Assembly (NCBI RefSeq): GCF_023704175.1
Contig: NZ_CP084530.1
Span: 856,501-920,500, forward strand
DNA length: 64,000 nucleotides
From: Paenibacillus sp. YPG26
GTDB taxonomy: Bacteria > Bacillota > Bacilli > Paenibacillales > Paenibacillaceae
Direction: 5' to 3'
The notes beneath the pieces were generated by a model. That model was not told the origin of the DNA. It searched no databases and was given only the letters and a program-made list of their open reading frames with translations. Positions 51,826 to 62,725 of this stretch are shown here, piece after piece (positions within the stretch are counted from its first letter, which is position 1; every line of letters starts with the position of its first letter). The position numbers and the translations under genes are program-made.

Positions 51826-54099
51826 ATGAAAGCATTATCTGTGCTTGTTAAGGATATGAAGTCGGGTGTCAAAAAGCCGATGACGCTGATCTCGTTCATT
51901 GCAGTCGTATTCATACCCATTCTGTACTGCGGGATGTATCTGTCCGCATTCTGGGATCCTTACGGCCACCTGGATGAGATGCCGGTGGCGGTGGTCAACC
52001 AGGACAAAGGTGCTGAATATGAAGGGAAGTCACTGCATATCGGCAGGGATCTCGTGGATGAGCTTAAGAAGAACCAGGATTTCAAATGGGATTTCGTCAC
52101 CGAGAAGGAGGCCCAGCAGGGGATTGATGAGAATCGATATTATATGAAGATTACGATTCCTGAGAACTTTTCCTCCAAGGCTACGACGCTGATGGATGAT
52201 CATCCGGATCCGGCTGAACTGATCTATGAACCAAATGGGAACTATAACTTCGTAGCTGGACAAATCGGCAACAGCGCGGTCAAGGATCTCAAGGCCAAGA
52301 TCTCGGCTAAAGTCACCGAGGCCTATACGAACAGCTTGTTCGATAAAGTATCAGAAATCTCTTCAGGCCTCGCCGAAGCGGGCAGTGGTGCGGGGGATAT
52401 TCGCACAGGTGCCGGCAAGCTGCAGGATGGTGCGGCCAAGCTGAAAGAGAATCTTAATAAGCTCGTGAACGGAACCTCCGAGCTTGAGGCGGGTATTGTT
52501 CCCCTGGCCAATGGGGCAGGCAAGCTTCAGAGCGGAGCCGCAGAGCTGAACAAGGGAGCATCCTCCTTGGCAAGCGGGCTCGATCAGCTCAGTGCTGCCC
52601 ATAAGCAGCTCCGCAGCGGCACCGAGCAGGCTGTAGCGGGTGCATCGCAGTTATCTGGCGGCCTTCAATCCTCCCTGGAGGGCAACAAGAAGCTGAATCA
52701 GGGTCTGAATGCTTCCCTTGAGGGGACGACCAAGCTGCAGGAGGGCCTGCACGCTGCCGTTGCCGGAAGCACGAAGCTGAGTCAAGGACTTCAAGCCTCA
52801 GCAGAGGGCAGCGCCAAGGTAGCTGAAGGAGCCAAAGGCGTAGCTCAGGGACTGGATCAATTGGTCAAGGCCAACCCGGCTCTCGCCCAAGACCCTTCTG
52901 TTCAGAAACTGCTCGCAGCAAGCCAGGCTGTAGCGCAGGGCAGCGAGCAGGCGGCAGCAGGACAGAAGCAGCTTGCCCAGGGCAGCAGTCAGCTGGCTGC
53001 TGGCAGTCAGCAGCTGGCTGACGGCAGCGACCAGCTGGTCCAAGGGAACAAGCAGCTGGTAGCCGGGAGTGATGCGCTGCTTGCAGGGAACCAGAAGCTG
53101 GTGGATGGAGCAGCCAAGCTTCAGACGGCTGGACCGAAGCTTACCGGTGGGATGCAGCAGTTCGGCAGCAAGCTCACCGAAGCGGCGGCAGGCAGCCATA
53201 AGCTTGCCTCGGGTGCAGGGCAGTTATCTACCGGGACAAGCTCGCTGGTAGAGGGAATTTATAAGCTTGGCGGCGGGGTCAGCACGATTGCCAGCGGCTC
53301 CGTCAAGCTGGATGAGGGCGCGGGTGAGCTGAAGAACGGAATGGGCGACCTCGTCAGCGGCTCCGGCAAGCTTGCCGACAAGCTGAATGAGGCGGCAGAC
53401 AAAACTTCGGATGTGAAGGGAACAGACGAGCGGGTTACGATGTATGCCCAGCCTGTAGACGTCCACGAGGACACATCCAAGAAGATCACCAATTATGGAA
53501 CCGGGATTGCACCCTACTTCCTGTCGATCAGTCTATTTGTAGGCGCACTGCTTTCTACCATTATAATCTCCATGAGAGGGACCACCGTAGAGAATGCCAC
53601 CGGCTTGCAGCGCTTCTTCAGCCGTACGTTCACCTTCCTGCTGATGAGCCTGTTACAGTCCCTCGTCGTGGCTACGCTTGTTCTGGTGCTCGTCGGACTT
53701 AAGGTGCAGAGCTTGCCGCTCTTCTACCTGTTCACGTTCGCAACAAGCTTCGCCTTCATGATGATTATTCAGGCTATTGTGACCTGGCTGGACCAACCAG
53801 GCCGCTTCCTGGCCGTCATTCTGATGGTGCTGCAGCTGACTACCAGTGCGGGGACGTTCCCGCTTGAACTGCTTCCTGAGTGGATGAAGCCGATCAATCC
53901 TTGGCTGCCCATGTCCCACTCCGTTACCGGGTTCAAAGCTGTGGTCTCAAGCGGAGACTACAGCAGCATGTGGAATCAGTTCGCGCTGCTGCTTGTCTAC
54001 GGATTTGTATTTGTGTTGATAACTTTGGCATACTTCTTATTCAGAACACCCAAATCAACAGCAATGAACCAGGAAGAGATTGTGACTCCATTAGCTTAA
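51826..54099 (+). CDS. yhgE: YhgE/Pip-type membrane protein, second copy
   Basis: 757 residues; same architecture as the first copy and similar along the full length (N-terminal FIPILYCGMYLSAFWDPYG, C-terminal TTSAGTFPLELLPEWMKPINPWLPMSHSV). The central repeat region is about 30 residues longer. AAGGAG precedes the ATG. A terminator follows. Confidence 0.85.
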   Translation: MKALSVLVKDMKSGVKKPMTLISFIAVVFIPILYCGMYLSAFWDPYGHLDEMPVAVVNQDKGAEYEGKSLHIGRDLVDELKKNQDFKWDFVTEKEAQQGIDENRYYMKITIPENFSSKATTLMDDHPDPAELIYEPNGNYNFVAGQIGNSAVKDLKAKISAKVTEAYTNSLFDKVSEISSGLAEAGSGAGDIRTGAGKLQDGAAKLKENLNKLVNGTSELEAGIVPLANGAGKLQSGAAELNKGASSLASGLDQLSAAHKQLRSGTEQAVAGASQLSGGLQSSLEGNKKLNQGLNASLEGTTKLQEGLHAAVAGSTKLSQGLQASAEGSAKVAEGAKGVAQGLDQLVKANPALAQDPSVQKLLAASQAVAQGSEQAAAGQKQLAQGSSQLAAGSQQLADGSDQLVQGNKQLVAGSDALLAGNQKLVDGAAKLQTAGPKLTGGMQQFGSKLTEAAAGSHKLASGAGQLSTGTSSLVEGIYKLGGGVSTIASGSVKLDEGAGELKNGMGDLVSGSGKLADKLNEAADKTSDVKGTDERVTMYAQPVDVHEDTSKKITNYGTGIAPYFLSISLFVGALLSTIIISMRGTTVENATGLQRFFSRTFTFLLMSLLQSLVVATLVLVLVGLKVQSLPLFYLFTFATSFAFMMIIQAIVTWLDQPGRFLAVILMVLQLTTSAGTFPLELLPEWMKPINPWLPMSHSVTGFKAVVSSGDYSSMWNQFALLLVYGFVFVLITLAYFLFRTPKSTAMNQEEIVTPLA

Positions 54100-54113
54100 G
54101 ATAAATACAAGCA

Positions 54114-54139
54114 GGCGTTCCCTCAGGGGACGCTTTTTT
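54114..54139 (+). terminator. Terminator of the second yhgDE cassette
   Basis: GCGTTCCC-TCA-GGGGACGC, then six T. Confidence 0.85.
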
Positions 54140-54170
54140 GCTATATAGTGACCGCTGGTTCGGCATAAAA

Positions 54171-54230
54171 AATCTTATCGCCATCATAAAAAGATTAGAT
54201 TTCCCCGCATAAGGAACAGGGTGCTACAAT
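54171..54230 (+). promoter_or_regulatory. Promoter region of the glutamate synthase gene
   Basis: TGCTACAAT (54222-54230) is an extended -10. Upstream, AATCTT-N14-AAGATT (54171-54196) forms an inverted repeat in the place where a LysR-type activator such as GltC would bind. The leader is about 180 nt. Confidence 0.4.
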
Positions 54231-54416
54231 ACTAGAACGATAATACGAATGTGACTTCTGTCTGATTTCTGTGCTGGAACTAAGAATTTGAAATATAGGG
54301 TCATTGATCAGAGGATTTATGCAAATAAAATGTTCAAAAGTCTATTTGAAACCTGCCGTTTTGCGTATAAATTGGTTGGAACGAGCTATTTTACGAACAG
54401 AAAGGTTGTATGTTAA

Positions 54417-57400
54417 ATGAAACATACGGATATCCCCGCAAAACAAGGTTTATATGATCCGGCTTTTGAAAAAGATGCCTGCGGTATGGGCTTTGTTGCC
54501 CATATCAAAGGACGGCCATCTCACGATATTGTCAGCCAGGCGCTGACTATGCTTATTAATATGGAACACCGCGGCGGCCAAGGCAGCGAGCCTAACTCCG
54601 GCGATGGAGCTGGAATGATGATTCAGCTTCCACACCGATTCTTCTCGCTTGAAGCCGAGAAGCTGGGGTTCCGTCTTCCGGAACCCGGCCAGTATGGCGT
54701 CGGTATGATCTTCCTGCCTCATGATGAGGAGGTCCGCAGCCGCCAGGAAGCGAAATTCAAGGAAATTGTTGAAGAAGAAGGACAGCAGCTGCTTGGGTTC
54801 CGCACCGTGCCTACGAATGATGAGATGCTGGGCCAATCGGCCAAGGCAGCGAAGCCTTATGTCCGTCAGGCATTTATCGGCCGCAGCGCTGATATCAAGG
54901 ATGAATTGGCTTTTGAACGCAAGCTTTATGTCATTCGCCGCCGTGCTGAGCTGGCCATCCGTTATGGCGGAGCTGAGCAGGGAGATGCCTTTTACATGCC
55001 GAGTCTTTCCTGCCGCAAAGTGGTATACAAGGGAATGCTCACAACTGAGCAGGTAGGCGAGTTCTATCTGGATCTCAAGAATGAGCAGTTAGAATCTGCT
55101 ATCGCTCTGATACACTCGCGGTTTAGTACAAATACATTCCCGAGCTGGGAACGTGCCCATCCCTATCGCTTCATGATCCATAATGGTGAGATCAATACGC
55201 TTCGCGGCAATGTGAACTGGATGCATGCGCGCCAGTCCTTGTTCCAGAGTGAAGTGTTCGGGGAAGATCTTGCGAAAGTGAAGCCGGTCATTAATCCTGA
55301 CGGTTCGGACACGGGAATGTTCGATAATACCTTTGAATTCTTGTATTTGAGCGGACGTTCGCTGCCGCATGTGGCCATGATGATGGTTCCTGAGCCTTGG
55401 AACAATCATGAAAGCATGGACGACAGCAAGAAGGCGTTCTATGAATATCACAGCTCTCTGATGGAGCCATGGGATGGCCCGGCCGCGATGGGCTTCACGG
55501 ATGGCATTCAGATCGGCGCGATTCTTGACCGTAATGGTCTGCGTCCTTCCCGTTACTATGTTACGAAGGATGACTTGATCGTATTATCTTCCGAAGCGGG
55601 TGTCCTGGATATCGCGCCGGAGAACGTTCTATACAAAGACCGTCTGCGTCCGGGCCGGATGCTGCTGGTGGATACCAAAGAGGGCCGGATTATCTCGGAT
55701 GAGGAAGTGAAAGCGTCCATCGCTGCGGAGAATCCTTACCGTGAATGGCTGAATGAGCATCTGATTCAGCTTGATGAGCTCCCTGAAGCTCCAGAACTGC
55801 CTAAGCAGAGACATGACAATGTAACCAAGCAGCAGCTGTCCTTCGGTTATACCTACGAGGAGCTTCGCAAGATACTCGAACCGATGGCTTCCACAGGGCA
55901 AGAAGCGCTTGCTTCCATGGGTTATGATGCTCCGATTGCCGTGTTGTCTGACCAGCCTCAGCGTCTGTTCAGCTACTTCAAGCAGATGTTCGCGCAGGTC
56001 ACGAATCCGCCGATTGACGCCATTCGTGAAGAGCTTGTAACCTCCACGCTGACTACCATCGGTCCTGAACGCAACCTGCTCAATCCTGAGCCGGAGAGCT
56101 GCCGTCATATTAGACTGGAATCTCCTATTCTATCAAATGAGGATTTCGCGAAGCTGCGTCACGTTCATCGTCCGGGCTTCAAGTCCATGACGATTCCAAC
56201 CTTGTTCCCGGTTGCCGAGGGAGCAGAGGGACTGCGCGCTGCTATTGATACGCTCTGCACTGCAGCTGATCGTGTCATTGAGAAGGGCCATAATATCCTC
56301 ATTCTGTCCGACCGTGGCGTTGATGAGGAGAATGCGGCTATCCCTTCCCTGCTAGCCGTATCAAGCCTGCACCACCATCTGATCCGTAAGGAGACCCGTA
56401 CTAAGGTCAGCATTCTCCTGGAATCCGGTGAGCCTCGTGAGGTACATCATTTCGCGCTCCTGCTCGGTTATGGGGTAAGCGCGGTGAACCCTTATCTGGC
56501 GTTCGAGTCACTCGATGATATGATTGCCCAGAACATGCTTCGCGGAGTGTCCCGAGAGAAGGCTGTGAAGAACTTCATTAAAGCTGCTACCAAAGGGGTC
56601 GTGAAGACACTTTCCAAGATGGGAATCTCTACGATTCAATCCTATCGCGGTGCCCAGATCTTCGAGGCTGTGGGGCTTAATCAGGAGTTCGTGGATCGGT
56701 ACTTCACCTGGACGCCTTCCCGTATCGGAGGGATTGGTCTTGAGGAAGTAGCTGCGGAGACAATCGCCCAGCACTACCGGGCCTTCAATGAGAAGGACGG
56801 CAATGATAACGTGCTGGATTCCGGCGGCGAGTACGCATGGCGGGCGAATTCAGAAGAACACATGTTCAATCCGAAGACGATCCATCTGCTTCAGCAGGCG
56901 GTCCGTACTGGGGACTATGGAATATACAAGAAATACGCTGCGCTTGTTCAGGGAGAGAATGAGAACCACTTGACGCTTCGTTCCCTGCTTAACCTGAAGC
57001 CGGCGGGCCCTAAGGTTCCGCTGGAAGAGGTTGAATCCGCGGCTTCAATCATGAAGCGGTTCAAGACCGGCGCCATGTCGTTCGGTTCCATCAGCAAAGA
57101 AGCGCATGAGTCTATCGCAATCGGGATGAACCGTGTAGGCGGCAAGAGCAATACCGGAGAAGGTGGAGAAGACCCGGCCCGTTACATTCCAGAGGCGAAT
57201 GGAGACTCTCGCCGCAGTGCGATCAAGCAGGTCGCTTCCGGCCGCTTCGGGGTTACTTCCCACTACCTGGTCAATGCGGATGAGATCCAGATCAAGATGG
57301 CGCAGGGTGCGAAGCCGGGTGAAGGCGGACAGCTGCCAGGCCGCAAGGTGTATCCATGGGTTGCGGAAGTTCGTGGTTCAACTCCGGGTGTAGGCTTGAT

Positions 57401-59012
57401 CTCGCCGCCTCCGCATCACGATATTTACTCGATCGAGGATTTGGCGGAGCTGATCTACGATCTCAAGAACTCCAACCCGCGTGCTCGCATCAATGTGAAG
57501 CTGGTATCTGAGGCTGGTGTAGGCACAATTGCAGCGGGGGTGGCCAAGGGGCGCGCGGATGTCATTCTCGTCAGCGGTTATGACGGCGGAACAGGCGCGT
57601 CGCCGCAAGGCTCGATCCGTCATGCGGGTCTGCCATGGGAACTGGGTCTGGCTGAGACCCATCAGACACTGATTATGAACAATCTTCGTGACCGTGTTGT
57701 CCTAGAGACCGATGGTAAAATGCTCAACGGACGCGACCTGGCAGTTGCCGCGCTGCTGGGCGCAGAAGAGTACGGCTTCTCTACAGCTCCGCTTATCGCG
57801 GTTGGCTGTATCATGATGCGCGTATGCCATATGGATACTTGTCCGGTTGGTGTAGCGACTCAGAATCCGGAACTTCGCAAGAATTTCACAGGGGATCCAC
57901 AGCATGTGGCCAACTTCATGACATTCGTTGCTGAGGATATGCGTGAGTGGATGGCTGAACTCGGCTTCCGCACGATTAATGAAATGGTGGGCCGGACCGA
58001 TTGCCTGGAGACCAACAATGCGGTTAATCACTGGAAGAAGAGCGGCATAGACCTGAGTCCGCTGCTTCATGTTCCGGCACTTCATGAGGGCGCAGACCGT
58101 TACAATACGCAGCAGCAGAATCACGGCCTTGAGCATACACTCGATATGACCAAGCTGCTTGCGTTTGCAGCGCCGGCACTTGAGCGGGGCGAGCCGGTCC
58201 AAGCCGAGCTGCCAATCACGAACGTGGATCGCGCTACAGGAACGATCCTCGGGAGTGAAGTGACCCGCCTGTACGGAGCAGCGGGTCTGCCGGAAGATAC
58301 GATCCGGTTCCATTTTGTCGGATCGGCGGGTCAGAGCTTTGGGGCGTTCGTGCCGAAGGGCATGACGCTTACGGTTGAGGGCGATGCCAATGACTATATT
58401 GGCAAAGGCCTGTCCGGTGGCAAGCTGGCGGTAAGACCGTCACCCAAAGCCACCTTTGTGGCCGAAGAGAATATTATCGCCGGCAACACGGCCTTCTACG
58501 GAGCGACAAGCGGTGAAGCTTATGTCCGCGGTATCGCGGGGGAACGCTTCGCGGTGCGTAACTCTGGTGCGAATGTGGTGGTTGAGGGTGTTGGCGACCA
58601 CGGCTGTGAATACATGACAGGTGGGCGTGTGGTTGTTCTTGGCGGAACAGGACGCAACTTTGCAGCAGGGATGTCCGGCGGGATCGCTTATGTATATGAT
58701 CCGGAAGGTTCCTTCCTTGGCCGCTGCAACCTGGAAATGGTACTGCTTGAGCGTGTTGAGGAAGCAGATGAGGCGGAAGAGCTTCGTTCCTTGATCAGCC
58801 GCCATGTGCAGTACACCGAGAGTGCTGTAGGCCACAAGGTGCTGGATAACTGGAATGAGGCACTAGGCTCTTTCGTGCGTGTCATTCCGAAGGATTACAA
58901 GCGGATGCTGCAGCAGATCCGCAAAGTTCAAGATCAAGGCCTTCAAGGCGAAGCAGCTCTGCTCGCCGCATTTGAAGCGAATATGCGTGAGCTTGCCCGT
59001 ACTGGCAATTAA
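54417..59012 (+). CDS. gltB: Glutamate synthase large subunit
   Basis: 1531 residues, full length. Class II glutaminase domain starts after a 21-residue propeptide at Cys22 (KDACGMGF), a central linker, then the FMN-binding synthase domain (about 850-1230; [19 protein letters not shown]) with the 3Fe-4S cysteines ([19 protein letters not shown]) and the C-terminal GXGXG beta-helix domain. It makes two glutamates from glutamine and 2-oxoglutarate. The NADPH-supplying small subunit is not next to it; rfbC follows. AAAGG precedes the ATG. B. subtilis calls this gene gltA. Confidence 0.97.
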   Translation: MKHTDIPAKQGLYDPAFEKDACGMGFVAHIKGRPSHDIVSQALTMLINMEHRGGQGSEPNSGDGAGMMIQLPHRFFSLEAEKLGFRLPEPGQYGVGMIFLPHDEEVRSRQEAKFKEIVEEEGQQLLGFRTVPTNDEMLGQSAKAAKPYVRQAFIGRSADIKDELAFERKLYVIRRRAELAIRYGGAEQGDAFYMPSLSCRKVVYKGMLTTEQVGEFYLDLKNEQLESAIALIHSRFSTNTFPSWERAHPYRFMIHNGEINTLRGNVNWMHARQSLFQSEVFGEDLAKVKPVINPDGSDTGMFDNTFEFLYLSGRSLPHVAMMMVPEPWNNHESMDDSKKAFYEYHSSLMEPWDGPAAMGFTDGIQIGAILDRNGLRPSRYYVTKDDLIVLSSEAGVLDIAPENVLYKDRLRPGRMLLVDTKEGRIISDEEVKASIAAENPYREWLNEHLIQLDELPEAPELPKQRHDNVTKQQLSFGYTYEELRKILEPMASTGQEALASMGYDAPIAVLSDQPQRLFSYFKQMFAQVTNPPIDAIREELVTSTLTTIGPERNLLNPEPESCRHIRLESPILSNEDFAKLRHVHRPGFKSMTIPTLFPVAEGAEGLRAAIDTLCTAADRVIEKGHNILILSDRGVDEENAAIPSLLAVSSLHHHLIRKETRTKVSILLESGEPREVHHFALLLGYGVSAVNPYLAFESLDDMIAQNMLRGVSREKAVKNFIKAATKGVVKTLSKMGISTIQSYRGAQIFEAVGLNQEFVDRYFTWTPSRIGGIGLEEVAAETIAQHYRAFNEKDGNDNVLDSGGEYAWRANSEEHMFNPKTIHLLQQAVRTGDYGIYKKYAALVQGENENHLTLRSLLNLKPAGPKVPLEEVESAASIMKRFKTGAMSFGSISKEAHESIAIGMNRVGGKSNTGEGGEDPARYIPEANGDSRRSAIKQVASGRFGVTSHYLVNADEIQIKMAQGAKPGEGGQLPGRKVYPWVAEVRGSTPGVGLISPPPHHDIYSIEDLAELIYDLKNSNPRARINVKLVSEAGVGTIAAGVAKGRADVILVSGYDGGTGASPQGSIRHAGLPWELGLAETHQTLIMNNLRDRVVLETDGKMLNGRDLAVAALLGAEEYGFSTAPLIAVGCIMMRVCHMDTCPVGVATQNPELRKNFTGDPQHVANFMTFVAEDMREWMAELGFRTINEMVGRTDCLETNNAVNHWKKSGIDLSPLLHVPALHEGADRYNTQQQNHGLEHTLDMTKLLAFAAPALERGEPVQAELPITNVDRATGTILGSEVTRLYGAAGLPEDTIRFHFVGSAGQSFGAFVPKGMTLTVEGDANDYIGKGLSGGKLAVRPSPKATFVAEENIIAGNTAFYGATSGEAYVRGIAGERFAVRNSGANVVVEGVGDHGCEYMTGGRVVVLGGTGRNFAAGMSGGIAYVYDPEGSFLGRCNLEMVLLERVEEADEAEELRSLISRHVQYTESAVGHKVLDNWNEALGSFVRVIPKDYKRMLQQIRKVQDQGLQGEAALLAAFEANMRELARTGN

Positions 59013-59315
59013 TCGCGATATCCAAGACCTGTAGGTCCAGAATGCTGGACTTACAGGTCTTTTTTTTGTGTGTACATCCGGTTATAGAATAAGTTGGGCC
59101 TTAGAATGACCCGTGCGTACAACAGGTGAGAAAGAGTACTGGTGAACTAAAGCATTGGACAGCTTACATCGATTCCTCAATTAGAGCGCCCTGTACAGGA
59201 TGACTATGAGAGGAAGGGGAAAGACCCAAGCGCCCGCCGTATCCTGCCCCGTACACTCAGCATATGCTGTGAACAAGGCTGCTGCTGAAGCAGCCATTGT
59301 CAGGAGGTATCAGGT
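59013..59315. other. Intergenic region between gltB and rfbC
   Basis: After the terminator there is a small hairpin GGCTGCT-GCTGA-AGCAGCC (59277-59295) just before the rfbC ribosome-binding site; nothing else recognised. Confidence 0.4.
59025..59067 (+). terminator. Terminator of gltB
   Basis: AGACCTGTAGGTCCAG-AATG-CTGGACTTACAGGTCT, then eight T. Confidence 0.95.
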
Positions 59316-59867
59316 ATGCGCGTCATCGATACAGGGCTGCCGGGGGCGGTCATCATAGAGACCGATGTGTTCGAGGATGAACGTGGTTTTTTTACAGAGA
59401 GCTATAACCGGGAAGTCTTCGCGAAGCATGGAATCACTTATAACTTCATTCAAGATAATCACTCCTATTCTGGGCCTGCCGGTACACTGAGAGGCCTGCA
59501 TTATCAGCTTCAGCCCAAAGCACAGACCAAGCTGGTCCGGGTACTGTCAGGAGCAATCTATGATGTATTCGTAGATCTTCGTAAGGAGTCCCCTACCTTC
59601 GGTAAGTGGGGGGAGGTCATCTTGACCTCACGGAATTTCAGACAGGTTCTGATTCCCCGCGGCTTCGCACATGGATTCTGCACACTCGTGCCACATACCG
59701 AAGTGTTGTACAAAGTGGATGAGGTCTATTCCAAGGAACATGACCGGGGGATTCTCTGGAATGATCCGGCACTTGCGATTCCTTGGCCGGCCACGAAGCT
59801 TGTGTTATCGGAGAAGGATAAGGTGCATCCGGTGATGGCCAAGGCCGATTTTGACTTCTCATACTAA
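59316..59867 (+). CDS. rfbC: dTDP-4-dehydrorhamnose 3,5-epimerase
   Basis: 183 residues, AGGAGG upstream. RmlC cupin: FEDERGFFTESYN, GTLRGLHYQLQP (catalytic His), KLVRVLSGAIYDVFVDLR and IPRGFAHGF. It makes dTDP-4-keto-L-rhamnose for cell-surface polysaccharide. It is followed by rfbD; rfbA and rfbB are not in the window. Confidence 0.94.
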   Translation: MRVIDTGLPGAVIIETDVFEDERGFFTESYNREVFAKHGITYNFIQDNHSYSGPAGTLRGLHYQLQPKAQTKLVRVLSGAIYDVFVDLRKESPTFGKWGEVILTSRNFRQVLIPRGFAHGFCTLVPHTEVLYKVDEVYSKEHDRGILWNDPALAIPWPATKLVLSEKDKVHPVMAKADFDFSY

Positions 59868-59992
59868 GTAAGTTGGGCCATTATTTGTGTAGGCACGTGT
59901 GAACTGTTCTGGTAGGTCGCTGTTTGATGAATCATCTTAATTGGAGTTATAAAGTAGAAGTTCTTGTAAGAGGGAAGAGGGAGAAGAGGGTT

Positions 59993-60886
59993 ATGAGTGA
60001 GCTAACGACTCCGATTCACAAGGGGAAGAGCAGCGTGCTGGTCACGGGCGCAGAAGGGCAGTTGGGAAGGGAACTGCTGGAGGTCTTAGGCAGTCTAGGA
60101 TACGAAGTGCACGGGCTGGGCCATCAGGAGCTTGATATTACGGATATAGAGCAGTGCTATCATGTGCTTCAGCGTCTGAAGCCGGGTGTAGTGATTCACG
60201 CCGCAGCCTATACGAACGTTGATCGTGCAGAGAGCGAACAGGATAAAGCATACGAGATAAATGCCTATGGTACCCGCAATATCGCCGCTGCGGCGGAAAG
60301 TATCCAGGCCAAGCTGATCTATATCAGCACGGATTATGTTTTTGGCGGGGGAGCGGGGCAGGAGCCATATGATGAATTTCACCCCACCCATCCCATTAAT
60401 GTCTACGGCCAATCGAAGCTTCAAGGGGAAGAGTTCGTTCGTCAGCTTCATTCCCGGTTTTTTATTGTTCGTACATCCTGGGTATATGGTCACCACGGCA
60501 GCAATTTTGTAAAAACGATGCTGAACCTTGCAAGCAGCCAAGAGCGAATCTCCGTAGTTGATGACCAGATCGGTTGTCCGACGTATACCAGAGATTTGGC
60601 GTTAAAGCTGGAAGAGCTTGCTTCTTCCCAGAAATACGGGACCTATCATATATCGGGGGCTGGGTCCTGCTCCTGGTATGAGCTGGCATGCTCGATTATG
60701 GATTTAGCCGGACTAAAGACAGCCGTTATTCCTGTATCTACTAGAGAGTTCCCTCGTCCTGCTCCGCGTCCCGCCTATTCGGTGTTGATGCAAAAAGCGC
60801 TTCGACTGAACGGATTCAGTGGGCTAAGGGACTGGAGAGAGGCCTTGGCGGAGTATGTAAATATGGAGAAAACGCAACGGAATTGA
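59993..60886 (+). CDS. rfbD: dTDP-4-dehydrorhamnose reductase
   Basis: 297 residues from ATG 59993 (GAAGAGGG upstream); an ATG at 59924 gives a non-homologous 23-residue extension. NADPH site VTGAEGQLGREL, HAAAYTNVDRAE, catalytic YGQSKLQGE (Tyr-x-x-x-Lys) and RTSWVYG. It completes dTDP-L-rhamnose synthesis. Confidence 0.93.
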   Translation: MSELTTPIHKGKSSVLVTGAEGQLGRELLEVLGSLGYEVHGLGHQELDITDIEQCYHVLQRLKPGVVIHAAAYTNVDRAESEQDKAYEINAYGTRNIAAAAESIQAKLIYISTDYVFGGGAGQEPYDEFHPTHPINVYGQSKLQGEEFVRQLHSRFFIVRTSWVYGHHGSNFVKTMLNLASSQERISVVDDQIGCPTYTRDLALKLEELASSQKYGTYHISGAGSCSWYELACSIMDLAGLKTAVIPVSTREFPRPAPRPAYSVLMQKALRLNGFSGLRDWREALAEYVNMEKTQRN

Positions 60887-60973
60887 TTCTCATGCGTTAT
60901 TATTAAGTATGGAAAAATCAAGAAATTACCGTCCGGCATAACCGGACCGGGTACATAAGGAGAGTGAACGGAT

Positions 60974-61879
60974 ATGTCTCAAGAACCTGTTGTCCGCTTA
61001 TCGAATGTGACGAAGAAGATCGGCTCCAAGACCATCATTGATCGTCTTACACTCGATATTCCAGCGGGTCAGGTATATGGCTTCCTTGGTCCTAACGGTT
61101 CAGGGAAGACGACAACCATACGCATGATGGTTGGACTGATGTCGATTACTGAAGGAGATATTGTGATCTGCGGATCGAGCGTAAGGAAGGACTTCGAGAA
61201 GGCAATTACTCATATCGGAGCGATTGTGGAGAATCCTGAAATGTACAAGTTCCTGACGGGTTATCAGAACTTGATTCATTATGCAAGGATGTCTGGAGTA
61301 AGTAAGGAGCGTATTCAAGAGGCGGTTGCCCTGGTCGGTCTTGAGAAACGGATACATGACAAGGTGAAGACGTACTCGCTCGGGATGCGCCAGCGTCTGG
61401 GTGTAGCCCAAGCGATATTGCAGCGTCCCAAGCTCCTGATTCTGGATGAGCCTACGAATGGTCTGGATCCTCAGGGAATTCGCGAGCTCCGCGATTATCT
61501 GAGGGTGCTGGCAAGAGAAGAGGGCATAACGGTGTTCGTCTCCAGCCACTTGCTGTCAGAGATGGAGCTGATGTGTGATACCGTGGCCATTATTCAGAGC
61601 GGCAGATTAATTGACGTTCGTTCACTTAAGGCCGAGGATCTGGAAGGACAATATGCCGAGACCGGCTTTGAGGTTAGCGAACCGGAGCGGGCGCTTGAGC
61701 TTGTAGGGGCTGGCCGGTTGGACGAAGGCAGGCTGATTGTTACGGCTAACCGGGAGCAGATTGCGGATCTTAACAGCCGCCTTGTAGCCGCGGGCATTAA
61801 GGTGTACGGAATTCAGGTTCTGACAAGATCGCTTGAGGATCAATTCTTGGAGATGACGGGAGGCGGGCAAATTGGGTAA
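60974..61879 (+). CDS. ABC transporter ATP-binding protein, BcrA type
   Basis: 301 residues, AAGGAGAG upstream. Walker A GPNGSGKTT, signature YSLGMRQRLGVAQAI, Walker B LLILDEPTNGLD and H-loop SSHLLSEME, followed by a regulatory C-terminal domain. It is of the BcrA/YxlF subfamily that drives ABC-2 permeases in lantibiotic or bacitracin self-protection and other export. It overlaps the permease gene by 8 bp. Confidence 0.93.
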   Translation: MSQEPVVRLSNVTKKIGSKTIIDRLTLDIPAGQVYGFLGPNGSGKTTTIRMMVGLMSITEGDIVICGSSVRKDFEKAITHIGAIVENPEMYKFLTGYQNLIHYARMSGVSKERIQEAVALVGLEKRIHDKVKTYSLGMRQRLGVAQAILQRPKLLILDEPTNGLDPQGIRELRDYLRVLAREEGITVFVSSHLLSEMELMCDTVAIIQSGRLIDVRSLKAEDLEGQYAETGFEVSEPERALELVGAGRLDEGRLIVTANREQIADLNSRLVAAGIKVYGIQVLTRSLEDQFLEMTGGGQIG

Positions 61880-62663
61880 TTTCCTGGCACTGGTACAAAA
61901 TGAGAATATGAAAATTTATCGCCGGCTGCGCACCTGGATCATGCTGGCACTGGTTGTGCTGCTGCCAGTTTTATTTGGAATCCTAATTGCGGTTAATAAT
62001 GGTACATTCGGTTCAAATATGGATGCTTGGGGAGCAGCGTCTAATTTGTCCTTCATTTATTTCCTTGTCTCAATCTTCTCGGTTGTCATAGCCGCCGATA
62101 TTGTAGCTTCAGAATTCACCTGGGGGACTATCAAGCTGCTGCTGATCAGACCCTGGACAAGAAGCAAGGTGCTTCTATCGAAGCTGCTTGCCGTTCTCTT
62201 GTTCGCGGTCGCGATAAGTGTTCTCTTTATGATTGCAACGATAGGGATCACGCAGCTCTTGTTCTCATCCGGGTCGACAGCTGCGAATATAGAACAAATG
62301 AATTTTGGGGAATACAGCCTGATGATGTTCTATAGATTCATAGATCTGGTAGTCATTACGATATTCGCGTTTATGATTTCGTCTGTCTTCCGCGCAAGCG
62401 GACTCGCTATTGGTCTGTCGATGTTCCTGCTGATGGCAAATAGCATTCTGAGTGCGATCCTGAATCCCTCGAGATATTCTTGGGCCAAGTATCTGCTCTT
62501 CAACAATATGGACTTGTCGCAATACAAGATGAGGGAGTCAGCAGGTATTGCTGCAACGAACGGGATGTCCCTCGGTTTCTCTGCTACGGTGCTGGCTGTA
62601 TATGTGGCGGTATTTCTGGTTGTCGCCTGGCTGGTATTTACAAAAAGAGACGTAGCGGCATAG
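61872..62663 (+). CDS. ABC-2 type permease
   Basis: 263 residues, TTG start at 61872 in the end of the ATPase gene, GGAGGCGGG upstream. Six membrane helices (about 19-39, 58-80, 103-127, 150-175, 180-200, 230-255). BcrB-like partner of the preceding ATPase. The substrate is unknown. Confidence 0.88.
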   Translation: MGNFLALVQNENMKIYRRLRTWIMLALVVLLPVLFGILIAVNNGTFGSNMDAWGAASNLSFIYFLVSIFSVVIAADIVASEFTWGTIKLLLIRPWTRSKVLLSKLLAVLLFAVAISVLFMIATIGITQLLFSSGSTAANIEQMNFGEYSLMMFYRFIDLVVITIFAFMISSVFRASGLAIGLSMFLLMANSILSAILNPSRYSWAKYLLFNNMDLSQYKMRESAGIAATNGMSLGFSATVLAVYVAVFLVVAWLVFTKRDVAA

Positions 62664-62690
62664 CGGTGAACCTAGCTTGCTTGAGAATTG

Positions 62691-62724
62691 AGACTCTGGT
62701 GCTTCCGGCGCCAGAGTCTTTCTT
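62691..62724 (+). terminator. Terminator of the ABC transporter operon
   Basis: AGACTCTGG-TGCTTCCGGCG-CCAGAGTCT, then TTCTT. Confidence 0.82.
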
Positions 62725-62725
62725 A

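Noticed and set aside
60974..62663. ABC transporter as exporter of the NHLP-type peptide
   Set aside because: It lies more than 20 kb away, has no peptidase domain, and belongs to the BcrAB type; no link beyond the same window.
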